Below are positions 1-9,079 of a stretch of DNA of 64,000 nt, in pieces; within the stretch, counting starts at the first letter, position 1; the number at the start of each line of letters is the position of its first letter. The notes under the pieces were generated by a model that was not told the origin of the DNA, did not search any database, and was given only the letters and a program-made list of their open reading frames with translations. The stretch lies in NCBI RefSeq assembly GCF_013141765.1, contig NZ_WHOD01000003.1, positions 1-64,000 of the forward strand, given 5' to 3'. Both the position numbers and the translations under genes were made by a program. The stretch is from Paenibacillus foliorum (lineage in GTDB: Bacteria > Bacillota > Bacilli > Paenibacillales > NBRC-103111).

Positions 1-49
1 AAAAAGACGGCGTATACTCCCGGAATGTGGGAGTATACGCCGTCTTTTT
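1..49. terminator. Bidirectional rho-independent terminator after ureD
   Basis: Two perfectly complementary 21-base arms (1-21 and 29-49) surround a 7-base loop. The outer end is A5 on the left and T5 on the right, so it can stop transcription from either side. It lies 112 bases past the ureD stop and would end the leftward urease operon. The window begins inside or just at its edge, so the other gene served by it is not visible. Confidence 0.9.
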
Positions 50-161
50 CTGTAAAGCATTAAGTTGATTTAGAAGGATGCATGTTTTTCAGTGCCCTCC
101 TAGGAACAACGGATTTTTTCGAGTGAATGAAATTAAGTATTTCTGTGATCTATCTACCTTT

Positions 162-1046
162 TTATTTCCGAACATGCAAGGCAGTCTTAGCAAATAGCTG
201 TTGACGAATAAATTGCCAGGCCTCATCAAGCAAGCTTTGAATTTGATATATTTTATGACCCACTACAGACAAGACAAGCCCATATTTGTAGGTTCTGCTG
301 ACGCCGTAATAGAGTGGAACCGCCGGTTCTATAGGTCCTTCCTGCGTCAGAGCGGCTGTACTCTGCCACTGATCTATATAATCTCTCAGCGATTCTACAA
401 ATGAAGCATCCACCCGATCACTAAAAACGCTGAGCGATCCCATATGGGTATAACCAGCCCAACTGCCCAAAGCATTAAGCTTCTGTTCGGCAGGTAATAC
501 ACGCTGTCTGGAACAATAAATCATTTCACCGCCATAAAGAACAGTTAACTGATTTTGATACTTTTCGTAATGGAATAGCTCGCCTCTGTGCGTTCTTCCA
601 GGACAAACCATATCTGAATAAATCAGAACGGAGCTTGGCTCCATATGAACCTCTGTGCTGGTATATAGGATTGCATCCTTATACAGCATTAATGGCTCAG
701 GCATATATTCCACATAGCTGCCGCTTTGAAGTATAAGCTTCTGCTGCTGCCTGCTCGGCTGAGCAGCTGAGGCTTCCATACCCTCGCCTCTAGCAGGATG
801 TACCTTTGTATAGGACTGGTTGGTAATATATACATTCGTATTTTCACCAAACCTCCAATCCAACACATATTCGTCTCCCCCCATAATACCTGGAGAGGAG
901 TCCATGATATAAACACCAAGCTGACCGTGATCGAACGGGAATGCTTTGGCGATTTTGAGTGGATATGCGTGGTACCTATCGCTTAGCCGAGTCTGCCCTC
1001 CCGCCTCCGTAAAGGTGGCGGTAATGCATCCGGTGACTTTAGGCAT
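162..1046 (-). CDS. ureD: Urease accessory protein UreD (UreH)
   Basis: UreD is the platform on which UreF and UreG assemble to deliver nickel into apo-urease in the cytoplasm. The 294-residue protein has the family's usual length and its opening ([27 protein letters not shown] split over residues 6-32) is typical. I chose the ATG at 1046 rather than the upstream alternative at 1073: it starts MPKVTG, which fits the family, and leaves only an 8-base overlap with the end of ureG. The ribosome site is weak, consistent with translational coupling. It is the last gene of ureABCFGD and is followed by the strong hairpin at 1-49. Confidence 0.9.
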   Translation of the reverse strand: MPKVTGCITATFTEAGGQTRLSDRYHAYPLKIAKAFPFDHGQLGVYIMDSSPGIMGGDEYVLDWRFGENTNVYITNQSYTKVHPARGEGMEASAAQPSRQQQKLILQSGSYVEYMPEPLMLYKDAILYTSTEVHMEPSSVLIYSDMVCPGRTHRGELFHYEKYQNQLTVLYGGEMIYCSRQRVLPAEQKLNALGSWAGYTHMGSLSVFSDRVDASFVESLRDYIDQWQSTAALTQEGPIEPAVPLYYGVSRTYKYGLVLSVVGHKIYQIQSLLDEAWQFIRQQLFAKTALHVRK

Positions 1047-1701
1047 GATCGAATTCCCGCTCAACCCATTCAACTATATCATCCAAGCCTTGGCCGTTAA
1101 ACAAATTAGAGAATATAAAAGGACGTTCGCCACGCATTTTCCGAGTATCTTCTTCCATTACCGTTAAGCTGGCCCCCACATGCGGTGCCAAGTCAATTTT
1201 ATTAATCACTAACATATCAGAACGAATAATGCCAGGACCGCCTTTACGTGGAATTTTCTCACCCTGCGCCACATCAATGATATAGATGAAGCGATCCACC
1301 AATTCTGGACTAAAAGCAGCTGCCAAATTATCCCCACCGCTTTCGATAAAGATAATGTCCAGATGCTCAAATCGGCTTTCCAGCTCCTCAATCGCTTCAA
1401 AGTTCATAGAAGCATCTTCTCTAATAGCTGTATGAGGGCAGCCCCCCGTCTCAACACCGATAATTCGATCCGCAGACAACGCTTCCGAACGAATAAGGAT
1501 GTTAGCATCTTCCTTTGTATAAATATCGTTAGTTATAACAGCGATGCTGTACCTATCGTTCAACCTGCGGGCCAACCGTTCCACCAATGCGGTTTTGCCA
1601 GAGCCTACAGGTCCACCAATACCAATTCGCATAGGGCGTTCCAAATGCTGTTTCTCCGGTGTTTCCCATTGATGATGATGATGCGTTCCTCCTTGACACA
1701 T
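1039..1701 (-). CDS. ureG: Urease accessory GTPase UreG, with histidine-rich start
   Basis: UreG is the SIMIBI-class GTPase that powers nickel insertion into urease. Visible motifs are the P-loop [15 protein letters not shown] (about residues 29-43), the metal-binding CPH in [15 protein letters not shown], the [15 protein letters not shown] stretch, and the NKID base-specificity motif. The N terminus [19 protein letters not shown] adds a histidine cluster before the GTPase core. The start is supported by GGAGG 9 bases upstream of ATG 1701. Because the operon has no ureE, this His tail may help bind nickel; that is an inference. It overlaps ureD by 8 bases. Confidence 0.95.
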   Translation of the reverse strand: MCQGGTHHHHQWETPEKQHLERPMRIGIGGPVGSGKTALVERLARRLNDRYSIAVITNDIYTKEDANILIRSEALSADRIIGVETGGCPHTAIREDASMNFEAIEELESRFEHLDIIFIESGGDNLAAAFSPELVDRFIYIIDVAQGEKIPRKGGPGIIRSDMLVINKIDLAPHVGASLTVMEEDTRKMRGERPFIFSNLFNGQGLDDIVEWVEREFDHA

Positions 1702-1730
1702 AGAAATGCGCCTCCTTTTAAATTTTTGAT

Positions 1731-2432
1731 TTATGACATAAACAACCGTGAATAAAGTGCTTCATGACGCATCATTGCGATATCTGTTTGAGGCGTGTTG
1801 CCGAAGCCATCTTCCAGCGGATCCAAATGTTCAGCACTTTGCCAAGCTTGCGCGATCACTGGAGTAAGTTCCGCGAGCAGTCGCTGCCCTTCGGTTTGAC
1901 CTATGGACATCAGTCTAAGTCCACTATTAATGCAGGTCATTGTGCAAGCGTATAAATAGCCCTCAGCCGCCATAGCCAGCGGCACTTGTATTTGATAGCT
2001 GATCCAGCCATGAATCAGCGGATGGGTGCCATGACATCGGCGCTCCTGTAGCGCAGCTTGCAGCGGCTCCCAAGTCATGTCCGGGTAGATGGACCTAGCC
2101 AGCTGGAACAGCCTTCGGCCCATCTTGACTACCCCTTCCCTCGTCTCTGCAGCCGCTCTCTGCACATGCTGTGTCTGATCCACGCGCCAAAGCGAATCCC
2201 ATTGCTGCTCAGGCCCGTAAAGATAAACAGCTTTTACCGCGAGCGCATCTATGGGTGCCCAGCTTTGGAACAGCATGGTTTCTATATATTCCCTTAAATG
2301 TTCAGGCCGCTGTATATGTCCCGACTGAACCAAGGTTTCCAGCCCAAAGGAGTGGGAGAAGCCTCCGATTGGCAGCGCAGAATCTAACAGTTGAACGTAG
2401 GAGAGCCACAAGTGTGTGGATGGTTGCTGCAT
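1731..2432 (-). CDS. ureF: Urease accessory protein UreF
   Basis: UreF binds UreD and acts as the gate/activator of UreG GTPase during urease maturation. The 233-residue protein shows the family hallmarks [22 protein letters not shown] near residues 15-36, and a C-terminal region with the conserved ARHE-like stretch (here [14 protein letters not shown] at the very end). A GGGGAG ribosome site precedes ATG 2432. It is 29 bases before ureG and 50 bases after ureC, with a hairpin in the latter gap. Confidence 0.93.
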   Translation of the reverse strand: MQQPSTHLWLSYVQLLDSALPIGGFSHSFGLETLVQSGHIQRPEHLREYIETMLFQSWAPIDALAVKAVYLYGPEQQWDSLWRVDQTQHVQRAAAETREGVVKMGRRLFQLARSIYPDMTWEPLQAALQERRCHGTHPLIHGWISYQIQVPLAMAAEGYLYACTMTCINSGLRLMSIGQTEGQRLLAELTPVIAQAWQSAEHLDPLEDGFGNTPQTDIAMMRHEALYSRLFMS

Positions 2433-2456
2433 TGCCGGTTACTCCCCCCTTCTGTA

Positions 2457-2478
2457 TTTCTTCTATATATAGAAGAAA
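2457..2478. other. Perfect inverted repeat between ureC and ureF
   Basis: A 22-base perfect palindrome (TTTCTTC arms around TATATATA) sits in the 50-base gap between the ureC stop and the ureF start. In RNA it would form an AU-rich hairpin just after the structural genes. It has no long U-run directly after it, so it is more likely an mRNA-stability or processing element than a full terminator. It could lower accessory-gene expression relative to ureABC. Confidence 0.6.
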
Positions 2479-2482
2479 CACA

Positions 2483-4216
2483 TTAAAACAAGAAATATCG
2501 TTGAGCCATCGGCAATTCCAGGGCCGGTTCGCATGTGATAACTGCTCCATCTACTTTTACCTCATAGGTTTCAGGATTCACATCTATGCGAGGAGTCTCT
2601 CCATTATGAATCATGTCCTTTTTAGTTATGCTTCGGCAATTTTTAATCGGCTCAATCCGCTTTTGCAGCCCCAACTCGGTGTGTACACCTAAATCGAAAG
2701 CAGCCTGCGAAACGAATGTGATGCAATGATTCAATGCATTACCGAAGGAGCCGAACATAGGCCTTCCGAATACTGGCTGCGGTGTTGGAATGGAAGCGTT
2801 CGGATCGCCCATTTGCGCATAAGCAATTAGTCCGCCCTTGAGTACCATTTCCGGCTTGATGCCAAAAAACATGGGGCTCCACAGTACCAGATCCGCAAGC
2901 TTGCCTATCTCTACTGATCCAACAAGATGAGACACACCATGTGTGATCGCCGGATTAATGGTATATTTCGCAACATACCGCTTAATGCGGAAGTTATCAG
3001 CTTCACTGGATGTCGCTGCATACTCCTCGTTGGGCGCCGGTAAATAGCCGCGCTGCTTCTTCATTTTATCAGCTGTCTGCCAAGTTCGGATAATCACCTC
3101 TCCCACTCGCCCCATTGCCTGTGAATCGGAACTAAGCATGCTGAACACGCCCAAGTCGTGCAAAATATCCTCCGCCGCAATAGTCTCTGGTCGAATCCGC
3201 GAATCTGCAAAAGCTACATCCTCGGGAATCCGACTATCGAGATGATGGCAAACCATCAGCATATCGAGATGTTCTTCAATCGTATTTACAGTATAAGGAC
3301 GCGTTGGATTAGTAGACGACGGAAGTACATTAAGCTCAGCAGCAATCTTAATAATGTCCGGCGCATGACCTCCTCCGGCTCCCTCTGTATGATAAGTATG
3401 GATAGTCCGACCGCCTATAGCAGCTATCGTATCCTCCACAAACCCGGATTCGTTCAACGTATCCGAATGAATAGCAACCTGTATATCATATTTGTCAGCC
3501 ACCCGCAGACATGTATCGATTGCAGCAGGCGTTGTGCCCCAATCCTCATGCAGCTTCAAACCGATAGCTCCCGCCTCCACCTGCTCGATGAGCGGCTCCG
3601 TGAACGATGCGTTGCCCTTGCCCGTGAACCCAAGGTTCATTGGAAAAGCTTCCGCCGCTTCGAGCATACGGTACATATGCCACTTGCCTGGCGTGCATGT
3701 CGTAGCACTCGTACCCGCAGCGGGTCCTGTACCGCCTCCGATCATTGTCGTCACACCGGATGCTAGCGCCGTCTCGATCTGCTGCGGGCATATATAATGA
3801 ATATGCGTATCGATACCACCCGCAGTAATAATACGACCCTCGCCTGCGATGACCTCGGTTCCGGCTCCAACAATCATGTTTGGCTGCACTCCATCCATCA
3901 AATCAGGATTGCCAGCCTTGCCGATACCTACAATGATTCCATCTTTAATGCCAATATCCGCCTTGACTATACCCCAGTGATCAATAATCACTGCATTGGT
4001 TATCAGGGTGTCAAGAACACCTTGATCCCGAGTATGGCGGCTCGATTGCCCCATTCCATCACGGATAACCTTACCTCCGCCGAACTTGCATTCCTCGCCG
4101 TAAAAAGTATAATCCTGCTCAATTTCAGCCCATAATTCCGTATCAGCGAGCCTGACAGCATCTCCGACCGTGGGCCCGAACATCTGAGCGTAAGCTTTAC
4201 GATCCATCTTTGCCAT
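2483..4216 (-). CDS. ureC: Urease subunit alpha (catalytic)
   Basis: This is the catalytic subunit, which hydrolyses urea to ammonia and carbamate with two nickel ions. Active-site elements are visible: [13 protein letters not shown] (nickel histidines), GLKLHEDWG (the lysine that is carbamylated), [27 protein letters not shown], and the flap MVCHHLD. The ORF extends upstream, but I place the start at ATG 4216 ([13 protein letters not shown]; 577 residues). There is a GGAGGG 11 bases before it and the length then matches the family. It overlaps the end of ureB by 20 bases. No catalytic residue appears lost. Confidence 0.97.
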   Translation of the reverse strand: MAKMDRKAYAQMFGPTVGDAVRLADTELWAEIEQDYTFYGEECKFGGGKVIRDGMGQSSRHTRDQGVLDTLITNAVIIDHWGIVKADIGIKDGIIVGIGKAGNPDLMDGVQPNMIVGAGTEVIAGEGRIITAGGIDTHIHYICPQQIETALASGVTTMIGGGTGPAAGTSATTCTPGKWHMYRMLEAAEAFPMNLGFTGKGNASFTEPLIEQVEAGAIGLKLHEDWGTTPAAIDTCLRVADKYDIQVAIHSDTLNESGFVEDTIAAIGGRTIHTYHTEGAGGGHAPDIIKIAAELNVLPSSTNPTRPYTVNTIEEHLDMLMVCHHLDSRIPEDVAFADSRIRPETIAAEDILHDLGVFSMLSSDSQAMGRVGEVIIRTWQTADKMKKQRGYLPAPNEEYAATSSEADNFRIKRYVAKYTINPAITHGVSHLVGSVEIGKLADLVLWSPMFFGIKPEMVLKGGLIAYAQMGDPNASIPTPQPVFGRPMFGSFGNALNHCITFVSQAAFDLGVHTELGLQKRIEPIKNCRSITKKDMIHNGETPRIDVNPETYEVKVDGAVITCEPALELPMAQRYFLF

Positions 4217-4691
4217 CTTTAGCAGCGCCCTCCTTATTGCTTTTCGGAGAAGAGTTAACCTCGTAACCATCTGCAGAGTTTTTCGGAGAAGAGCTTGCAT
4301 CGTCAGCTTCAATAGCGCTTTGCTTCGTATGCATAAGCTCCCATGCCTCCAAGCGAAGCCTTACTTCTTCAGGCATATTGCCGTATTGCGCTTCTCCCTG
4401 CGACAGGTTGTTTAATCCATATGAAAGCTTCGCACCGCCAAGCTCTACTAATTGAACAGGCTTTTCTTCGCCGGGTTCGAACCTCACAGCCGTACCGGAA
4501 GCTATGTTAAGACGCATACCGAACGCTGCAGCCCTATCAAACTTCAAAGCCCGGTTCACTTCAAAGAAATGAAAATGAGAACCAACCTGAATAGGTCGGT
4601 CACCGATGTTAACTACAACCATTGCCGATGTTTTTTTTCCTTTGTTTAACTCAATTTCTCCAGCTTTAATTCGATACTCACCCGGAATCAT
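4197..4691 (-). CDS. ureB: Urease subunit beta, with long polar C-terminal tail
   Basis: This structural subunit packs with UreA and UreC in the urease trimer. The core [17 protein letters not shown] ... [11 protein letters not shown] ... [19 protein letters not shown] is canonical. ATG 4691 (MIPGEY) is the start, with AAAGGAG 8 bases upstream. After the usual ~105-110-residue core there is a tail of roughly 50 residues rich in Ser, Lys, Asp and Glu. It contains two SSPK copies, encoded by a repeated 13-14-base TTTTCGGAGAAGAG block at about 4241 and 4278. The tail looks disordered. Confidence 0.95.
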   Translation of the reverse strand: MIPGEYRIKAGEIELNKGKKTSAMVVVNIGDRPIQVGSHFHFFEVNRALKFDRAAAFGMRLNIASGTAVRFEPGEEKPVQLVELGGAKLSYGLNNLSQGEAQYGNMPEEVRLRLEAWELMHTKQSAIEADDASSSPKNSADGYEVNSSPKSNKEGAAKDGKDGS

Positions 4692-4734
4692 CGTTGAAGC
4701 TCCTTTCAATTAAATTCAATCGATACATGACTTC

Positions 4735-5043
4735 TTAAATAACCCCTATCGGTTGATGCACAGTAACTAGCTTGGTTCCGTCCGGGAAGGTCGCCTCAAC
4801 TTGCACCTCATGAATCATCTCAGGTACACCTTCCAGTACTTGCTCTGCTTTCAATATGGTTGTGCCGTACTGCATCAGTTGGGCTACCGTCAAACCATCC
4901 CGCGCCCCTTCCATAATTTCAGAAGTAATTAATGCAATGCTTTCAGGATAATTTAATTTCACACCGCGCTGAAGACGTCGTCGAGCCAAATCTGCCGCTA
5001 CTGTAATTAATAGCTTTTCTTTTTCGCGTTCTGTTAAATGCAT
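4735..5043 (-). CDS. ureA: Urease subunit gamma
   Basis: This is the smallest structural urease subunit; 102 residues is close to the usual 100. It begins [39 protein letters not shown] and contains [21 protein letters not shown] near the end, both hallmark stretches. A GAGGAGG ribosome site lies about 9 bases before ATG 5043. It is the first gene of ureABCFGD, 43 bases before ureB, and is transcribed from the promoter at 5128-5156. Confidence 0.97.
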   Translation of the reverse strand: MHLTEREKEKLLITVAADLARRRLQRGVKLNYPESIALITSEIMEGARDGLTVAQLMQYGTTILKAEQVLEGVPEMIHEVQVEATFPDGTKLVTVHQPIGVI

Positions 5044-5076
5044 TTGATTAAAACCTCCTCAGCCCAATCATTCAAT

Positions 5077-5093
5077 TGTTATAAAACATGACA
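5077..5093. promoter_or_regulatory. GlnR/TnrA-like operator in the ureA leader
   Basis: The 17-base TGTTATAAAACATGACA matches the Bacillus TnrA/GlnR consensus TGTNANAWWWTMTNACA at 16 of 17 positions on either strand. It lies about 27-43 bases downstream of the predicted ureA transcription start (near 5120) and 34 bases before the ureA ATG. A protein bound there would most simply act as a roadblock, fitting nitrogen-source repression of urease. The match is seen directly; the regulator is inferred. Confidence 0.65.
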
Positions 5094-5127
5094 CAATAAA
5101 CACGAATGATTAGTTTCTAACACGTCT

Positions 5128-5156
5128 ATTATATTCGCATTTTCACTAATTGTAAA
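5128..5156 (-). promoter_or_regulatory. Sigma-A promoter of the urease operon
   Basis: On the minus strand, TTTACA (5151-5156) and a perfect TATAAT (5128-5133) are separated by exactly 17 bases. Transcription would start near 5120 and give an untranslated leader of about 77 bases before ureA. This is the best promoter-like sequence on the minus strand of this intergenic region. Confidence 0.75.
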
Positions 5157-5288
5157 TTGTTTATGTCAGATATATGTAGGTATTACGAATCATATTTTCC
5201 GTTTTTTCTCATATCGTAAAGATGAAACATTAATATGTAACATTTTCAAGAACAAAAATTACATAAAATCATTCATAACAGAAATTTA

Positions 5289-5328
5289 TGTCACGTATAT
5301 TGACATTAACGTAACGCTAAATTATGAT
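5289..5328 (+). promoter_or_regulatory. Sigma-A promoter of urtABCDE with overlapping GlnR-type palindrome
   Basis: TTGACA (5300-5305) and TATGAT (5323-5328) are spaced by 17 bases. The palindrome TGTCA-N7-TGACA (5289-5305) has perfect TGTNA-N7-TNACA half sites and ends exactly on the -35 box. A GlnR-like repressor bound here would block RNA polymerase, so the importer should be on only when good nitrogen sources are scarce. Predicted start of transcription is near 5335. Confidence 0.7.
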
Positions 5329-5334
5329 ATCTCA

Positions 5335-5519
5335 TGTAAGGAAACCTCCCCACAAGCTTAACGCTATAAAATATAAATCGGAATTGCCTTTCCGAGACTC
5401 ATCACGATGATAAGCTGCTTAACCTTTGAGCAACTGACCGGTACTATATAGAAAACATACACAGGGTCCGGTACAGATGTTTACAGGTGCACACAATTTT
5501 TCGAAGGAGTGGATGAGAG
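5335..5519 (+). other. Long 5-prime leader of urtA
   Basis: About 185 bases separate the predicted start of transcription from the urtA ATG, with no ORF. A 6-bp hairpin (TCGGAA/TTCCGA, 5378-5395) and a repeated CGGTAC motif (near 5440 and 5470) are visible. I could not match it to the guanidine-I, glutamine or other riboswitch consensus sequences that I know. The rest of the 5044-5519 gap holds the two promoters and operators listed separately. Confidence 0.35.
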
Positions 5520-6794
5520 ATGTTGGTAAAAAGAAAAGGGATCCAGGTATTAATGGCGGTCTGCATGTCTCTGACAGCACTTCTGGCAGGCTGCGCAACG
5601 CAAACGACGCCAGCCGCAACACCAGCGGCTCCGGCAGCAACCAAAACCGACGTGAAGCCGGAAGCAGGCAAGGATGAAGCTATTCCAGTTGGAATTCTGC
5701 ATTCATTGACCGGCACCATGTCCATCAGCGAGGTCTCTGTAAAAGACGCCGAGATCATGGCCATTGAAGAAATTAACAAAGCAGGGGGCGTACTTGGCAA
5801 GCAGTTAAAACCCATTATTGAAGACGGGGCATCTGATTGGCCAACTTTTGCAGAAAAAACGAAGAAGTTACTACAAAAAGACAAAACAGCCGTTATCTTC
5901 GGCGGATGGACTTCTTCAAGCCGTAAAGCAGTGCTTCCAGTTGTAGAGCAAAACAAAGGACTCTTTTTCTATCCCGTGCAATATGAAGGTCTTGAATCAT
6001 CCCCTTACATCTTCTACACAGGCGCAACAACGAATCAACAAATCGTACCTGCGGTAACCTGGCTGCTGCAAAACAAAGGAAAGAAATTTTTCCTACTCGG
6101 CTCTGATTATGTTTTCCCAAGAACCGCCAATAAAATCATTAAAGAACAGCTGAAGGCTGAAGGCGGCGAATTAATTGCAGAAGAATATACTCCGCTTGGC
6201 CATACCGATTACAACACAATCATCAGTAAAATCAAGAAAGATAAGCCTGACGTTATTTTTAACACTTTGAATGGTGACAGTAACGTCGCTTTCTTCAAAC
6301 AGTTGAAGGACGCAGGTATCAGCGCCAAAGATTTGACCACACTTTCCGTAAGTATTGCTGAGGAAGAAATTCGCGGTATCGGCGCTTCCGTCTTGGAAGG
6401 ACATTATGCTGCTTGGAACTATTACCAAACAACAGACACTCCAGAGAACAAAAAGTTCGTAGAAGCCTACAAAGCCAAATACGGTAAAGACCGCGTAACC
6501 GATGATCCAATCGAGGCAGGTTACTTTGGCGTATATCTATGGGCTGAGGCAGTGAAAAAAGCAGGCTCCTTTGATGTAGAAAAAGTGAAAGCAGCTGCAA
6601 AAGGTCTCGAATTTAACGCTCCAGGCGGTAAAGTCATGATCGATGGCGATAACCAGCACGTTTACAAAACAGTTAGGATCGGTCAAGTACAGGCCGACGG
6701 ACAATTTAAAGAAGTATGGAACTCTGGCAAGCCAGTGAAGCCGGATCCGTTCCTCAAAACGTACCCATGGGGTGCCGAGGTTACTAAGAAATAA
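5520..6794 (+). CDS. urtA: Urea ABC transporter substrate-binding lipoprotein UrtA
   Basis: UrtA is the extracellular receptor of the high-affinity urea importer. The 424-residue protein has a lipoprotein signal ([14 protein letters not shown]... LLAGC, lipid cysteine about residue 25) and an Ala/Pro/Thr linker. A periplasmic-binding-protein type I fold of the Leu/amide family follows, starting [32 protein letters not shown]. Conserved stretches such as [27 protein letters not shown] and [10 protein letters not shown] are specific for UrtA-type receptors. GGAG lies about 10 bases before ATG 5520. It is the first gene of urtABCDE, divergent from urease. Confidence 0.93.
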   Translation: MLVKRKGIQVLMAVCMSLTALLAGCATQTTPAATPAAPAATKTDVKPEAGKDEAIPVGILHSLTGTMSISEVSVKDAEIMAIEEINKAGGVLGKQLKPIIEDGASDWPTFAEKTKKLLQKDKTAVIFGGWTSSSRKAVLPVVEQNKGLFFYPVQYEGLESSPYIFYTGATTNQQIVPAVTWLLQNKGKKFFLLGSDYVFPRTANKIIKEQLKAEGGELIAEEYTPLGHTDYNTIISKIKKDKPDVIFNTLNGDSNVAFFKQLKDAGISAKDLTTLSVSIAEEEIRGIGASVLEGHYAAWNYYQTTDTPENKKFVEAYKAKYGKDRVTDDPIEAGYFGVYLWAEAVKKAGSFDVEKVKAAAKGLEFNAPGGKVMIDGDNQHVYKTVRIGQVQADGQFKEVWNSGKPVKPDPFLKTYPWGAEVTKK

Positions 6795-6830
6795 TTGTCG
6801 CTTCATCGCTGCAATAGACAAACAAACTTT

Positions 6831-6858
6831 CGGGGCTGCTCCAACGTGGGCAGTCCCG
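6831..6858 (+). terminator. Hairpin (possible attenuator) between urtA and urtB
   Basis: CGGGGCTGC (6831-6839) pairs with GCAGTCCCG (6850-6858), nine pairs including one G-U, and is followed by CCTCTTTTC. It lies in the 120-base urtA-urtB gap. Such a weak terminator would let the receptor be made in excess of the membrane parts, a common arrangement for ABC importers. Confidence 0.5.
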
Positions 6859-6914
6859 CCTCTTTTCATAAGGGGCTTGGAGTCTAAGCTATTCATATCA
6901 GGAGGTTGTTGCCC

Positions 6915-7820
6915 ATGGGCTTGCTGCTGCTTCAATTATTTAACGGCGTATCGCTTAGCTCCATTCTGCTCTTAATCGCCTTAGGGCTGGCCATCACGTT
7001 TGGTTTGATGAATGTGATCAACATGGCGCATGGTGAGTTTATTATGATAGGCGCTTATATGGCTTATACGATCCAACAGTTATTTCAAAAGTTCCTGCCG
7101 GCTTCAGCTTTTGGCTGGTACTTTATTCTTTCTCTAGGCGTAGCATTCGCCATGGCATTTGCTATCGGTTGGCTGCTAGAAGCAACGCTGATCCGGTTTC
7201 TTTACGGCAGGCCACTCGACAGCTTGCTTGCCACTTGGGGTGTAAGCCTTGTGCTGCAGCAGCTGGCACGGCAAATTTTCGGAGCGCCGAACGTGGCGGT
7301 TAAGGCACCGGAATGGCTTGAAGGCGGCCTTGCGCTTAGCGCCGACCTCATGCTACCTTACAAGCGGCTGTTCATCATCGGGCTCGTAATCGTGTGCATC
7401 ACGATTATTTACCTGTACCAGTATCACAGCCGTGGCGGGCGCAACATGCAGGCGGTTATGCAAAACCGCAGCATGGCCTCGTGCCTTGGCATTTCTACGC
7501 GACGCGTCGATTCGCAAGCGTTCGCTTTCGGCTCGGGCATGGCTGGCATCGCCGGCTGCGCGTTGACGCTAGTCGGTCCGATCGGACCATCGATCGGCAC
7601 CTACTACATTGTCGATGCGTTCATGGTCGTTGTACTCGGCGGCATCGGCAAAATTATCGGCACCGTTGCCGGTGCTCTAGGCATCGGTGTGCTGAACACC
7701 GCCTTCGAATACACAACAAGCGCAACAATAGGCAAAGTCATAGTATTCACGCTTATTATCGCGTTCCTGCAGTGGAAGCCTTCCGGTCTGGTAACTATTA
7801 AATCGCGAGCGCTTGATTAA
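6915..7820 (+). CDS. urtB: Urea ABC transporter permease UrtB
   Basis: This is a LivH-type inner-membrane permease, about 301 residues and nearly all hydrophobic. The opening GLLLLQLFNGVSLSSILLLIALGLAITFGLMNVINMAHGEFIMIGAYMAY is the LivH/UrtB signature, and GGIGKIIGTVAGALGIGVLN near the C terminus is typical. It lacks the long N-terminal extension of many Gram-negative UrtB proteins. ATG 6915 is chosen because AGGAGG lies 9 bases upstream; a TTG at 6906 sits directly on that site. Its middle (about 7200-7720) is visibly richer in G+C than urtC. Confidence 0.92.
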   Translation: MGLLLLQLFNGVSLSSILLLIALGLAITFGLMNVINMAHGEFIMIGAYMAYTIQQLFQKFLPASAFGWYFILSLGVAFAMAFAIGWLLEATLIRFLYGRPLDSLLATWGVSLVLQQLARQIFGAPNVAVKAPEWLEGGLALSADLMLPYKRLFIIGLVIVCITIIYLYQYHSRGGRNMQAVMQNRSMASCLGISTRRVDSQAFAFGSGMAGIAGCALTLVGPIGPSIGTYYIVDAFMVVVLGGIGKIIGTVAGALGIGVLNTAFEYTTSATIGKVIVFTLIIAFLQWKPSGLVTIKSRALD

Positions 7821-7824
7821 CCAT

Positions 7825-7860
7825 TATGCTTTCGAAGAAAGTTTTGCACCAGCAAAACTC
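7825..7860. repeat. Twin-hairpin repeat, copy 1
   Basis: This 36-base unit is built of two small hairpins: CTTTC-GAA-GAAAG followed by GTTTTGC-ACCA-GCAAAAC. It is repeated once immediately downstream (7865-7900, one base different), and the second hairpin recurs at 10684-10705. All copies lie just upstream of a ribosome site. It resembles a dispersed BOX/REP-like element. Confidence 0.75.
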
Positions 7861-7864
7861 AGCC

Positions 7865-7900
7865 TATGCTTTCGAAGAAAGTTTTGCACTAGCAAAACTC
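7865..7900. repeat. Twin-hairpin repeat, copy 2
   Basis: This is a second copy of the 36-base unit, 40 bases after the first and differing only at one loop base (ACT for ACC). It ends just before the urtC ribosome site TAAGGAG (7901 onward), so folding could influence urtC translation or mRNA half-life. Confidence 0.75.
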
Positions 7901-7915
7901 TAAGGAGTTGATAAA

Positions 7916-9043
7916 ATGACCATCACAAATACCAAAATAAAAATCGTGATCACACTCATTCTATTTGCAGCAATGCTGATAGCCCCCTTATTTTTATCAG
8001 AATTTCGGCTCTCCTTACTTGGCAAGTTTCTAACTTATGCGATTGTTGCTATGGGACTTGATCTAATCTGGGGTTATACAGGTATTCTCAGCCTAGGCCA
8101 TGGCGTTTATTTCGGACTTGGCGCCTATTGTATGGCCATGCATCTCAAGCTTATAAGCTCGCATGGCGAATTGCCTGATTTCATGTCATGGAGCGGTGTT
8201 GAGAAGCTGCCTTGGTTCTGGCTCCCCTTCCAGTCGGCTGGAGCCTCCATCCTTCTCGCGATGCTGGTGCCAGTGGCAGTCGCCTTTGTTCTTGGATATC
8301 TCACCTTCCGCAATCGGATCAAGGGAACCTTTTTCTCGATTCTTTCACAAGCATTAGTCATTATTACGGTTACGTTGTTTGTCGGACAACAAGGCTATAC
8401 CGGAGGGACCAACGGACTCACAAATTTCGATACGTTCCTCGGGTTTCCGGTAGGCGAACAGTCAACTAAGCTCATGTTCTACTATGTGACCACCTTTGTA
8501 GTAATCGGTACTTTGGTACTTTGCTTTTGGATCTCTAAAAGCAGGCTTGGCAAAATTCTCGTTGCCATACGCGATGCTGAAAATCGTGTCCGCTTCATCG
8601 GTTACAACCCAGTTACCTACAAAGTATTTATTTATTGCTTTTCCGCCGCACTATCGGGATTAGCAGGCATTTTATTCGTTCTGCAGGAAGGGATTATTTC
8701 CCCCGCTCAAATGGGTATTGTTCCATCCATCGAAATGGTTCTATGGGTTGCCATCGGCGGCCGTGGAACTGTATTTGGTGCCATCATTGGGGCAATCGTC
8801 ACCAACTCAGCAAAAACCACCTTCAGTGAAGCCTATCCGGAATGGTGGCCGATTATTATGGGTGCCATGTTTATCGTTGTCGTATTGTTCCTTCCCAAAG
8901 GCATCATCGGAACTATTAAAGCGATGGTTGAGAAAAGGGGCTGGTATCCGATCAAAAAATCCAAGCGTTTGCTTCCTTCCCCCCCTTCATTAGTAGGGTA
9001 TTCAGATTTGCATAACGACACAAGTCCAGCGAGTACGAAGTAA
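7916..9043 (+). CDS. urtC: Urea ABC transporter permease UrtC
   Basis: This LivM-type permease of 375 residues pairs with UrtB in the membrane. Marker stretches are [49 protein letters not shown] and [20 protein letters not shown]. About ten hydrophobic segments are visible, with a short polar C-terminal tail. AAGGAG lies 8 bases before ATG 7916. The gene follows the tandem repeat units at 7825-7900 and precedes urtD by 36 bases. Confidence 0.93.
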   Translation: MTITNTKIKIVITLILFAAMLIAPLFLSEFRLSLLGKFLTYAIVAMGLDLIWGYTGILSLGHGVYFGLGAYCMAMHLKLISSHGELPDFMSWSGVEKLPWFWLPFQSAGASILLAMLVPVAVAFVLGYLTFRNRIKGTFFSILSQALVIITVTLFVGQQGYTGGTNGLTNFDTFLGFPVGEQSTKLMFYYVTTFVVIGTLVLCFWISKSRLGKILVAIRDAENRVRFIGYNPVTYKVFIYCFSAALSGLAGILFVLQEGIISPAQMGIVPSIEMVLWVAIGGRGTVFGAIIGAIVTNSAKTTFSEAYPEWWPIIMGAMFIVVVLFLPKGIIGTIKAMVEKRGWYPIKKSKRLLPSPPSLVGYSDLHNDTSPASTK

Positions 9044-9079
9044 GTTTTCATACGAAAATTCTAAGGAGGTTGTTCCTAA

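Noticed and set aside
3158..3766. Plus-strand 202-codon frame inside ureC
   Set aside because: It is antisense to a strongly conserved gene, shows no domain and has no ribosome site: a shadow of ureC coding.
5335..5519. Guanidine-I (ykkC) riboswitch before the urea importer
   Set aside because: I looked for the conserved GGG/ACGR-type loops of this class and did not find them in the leader.
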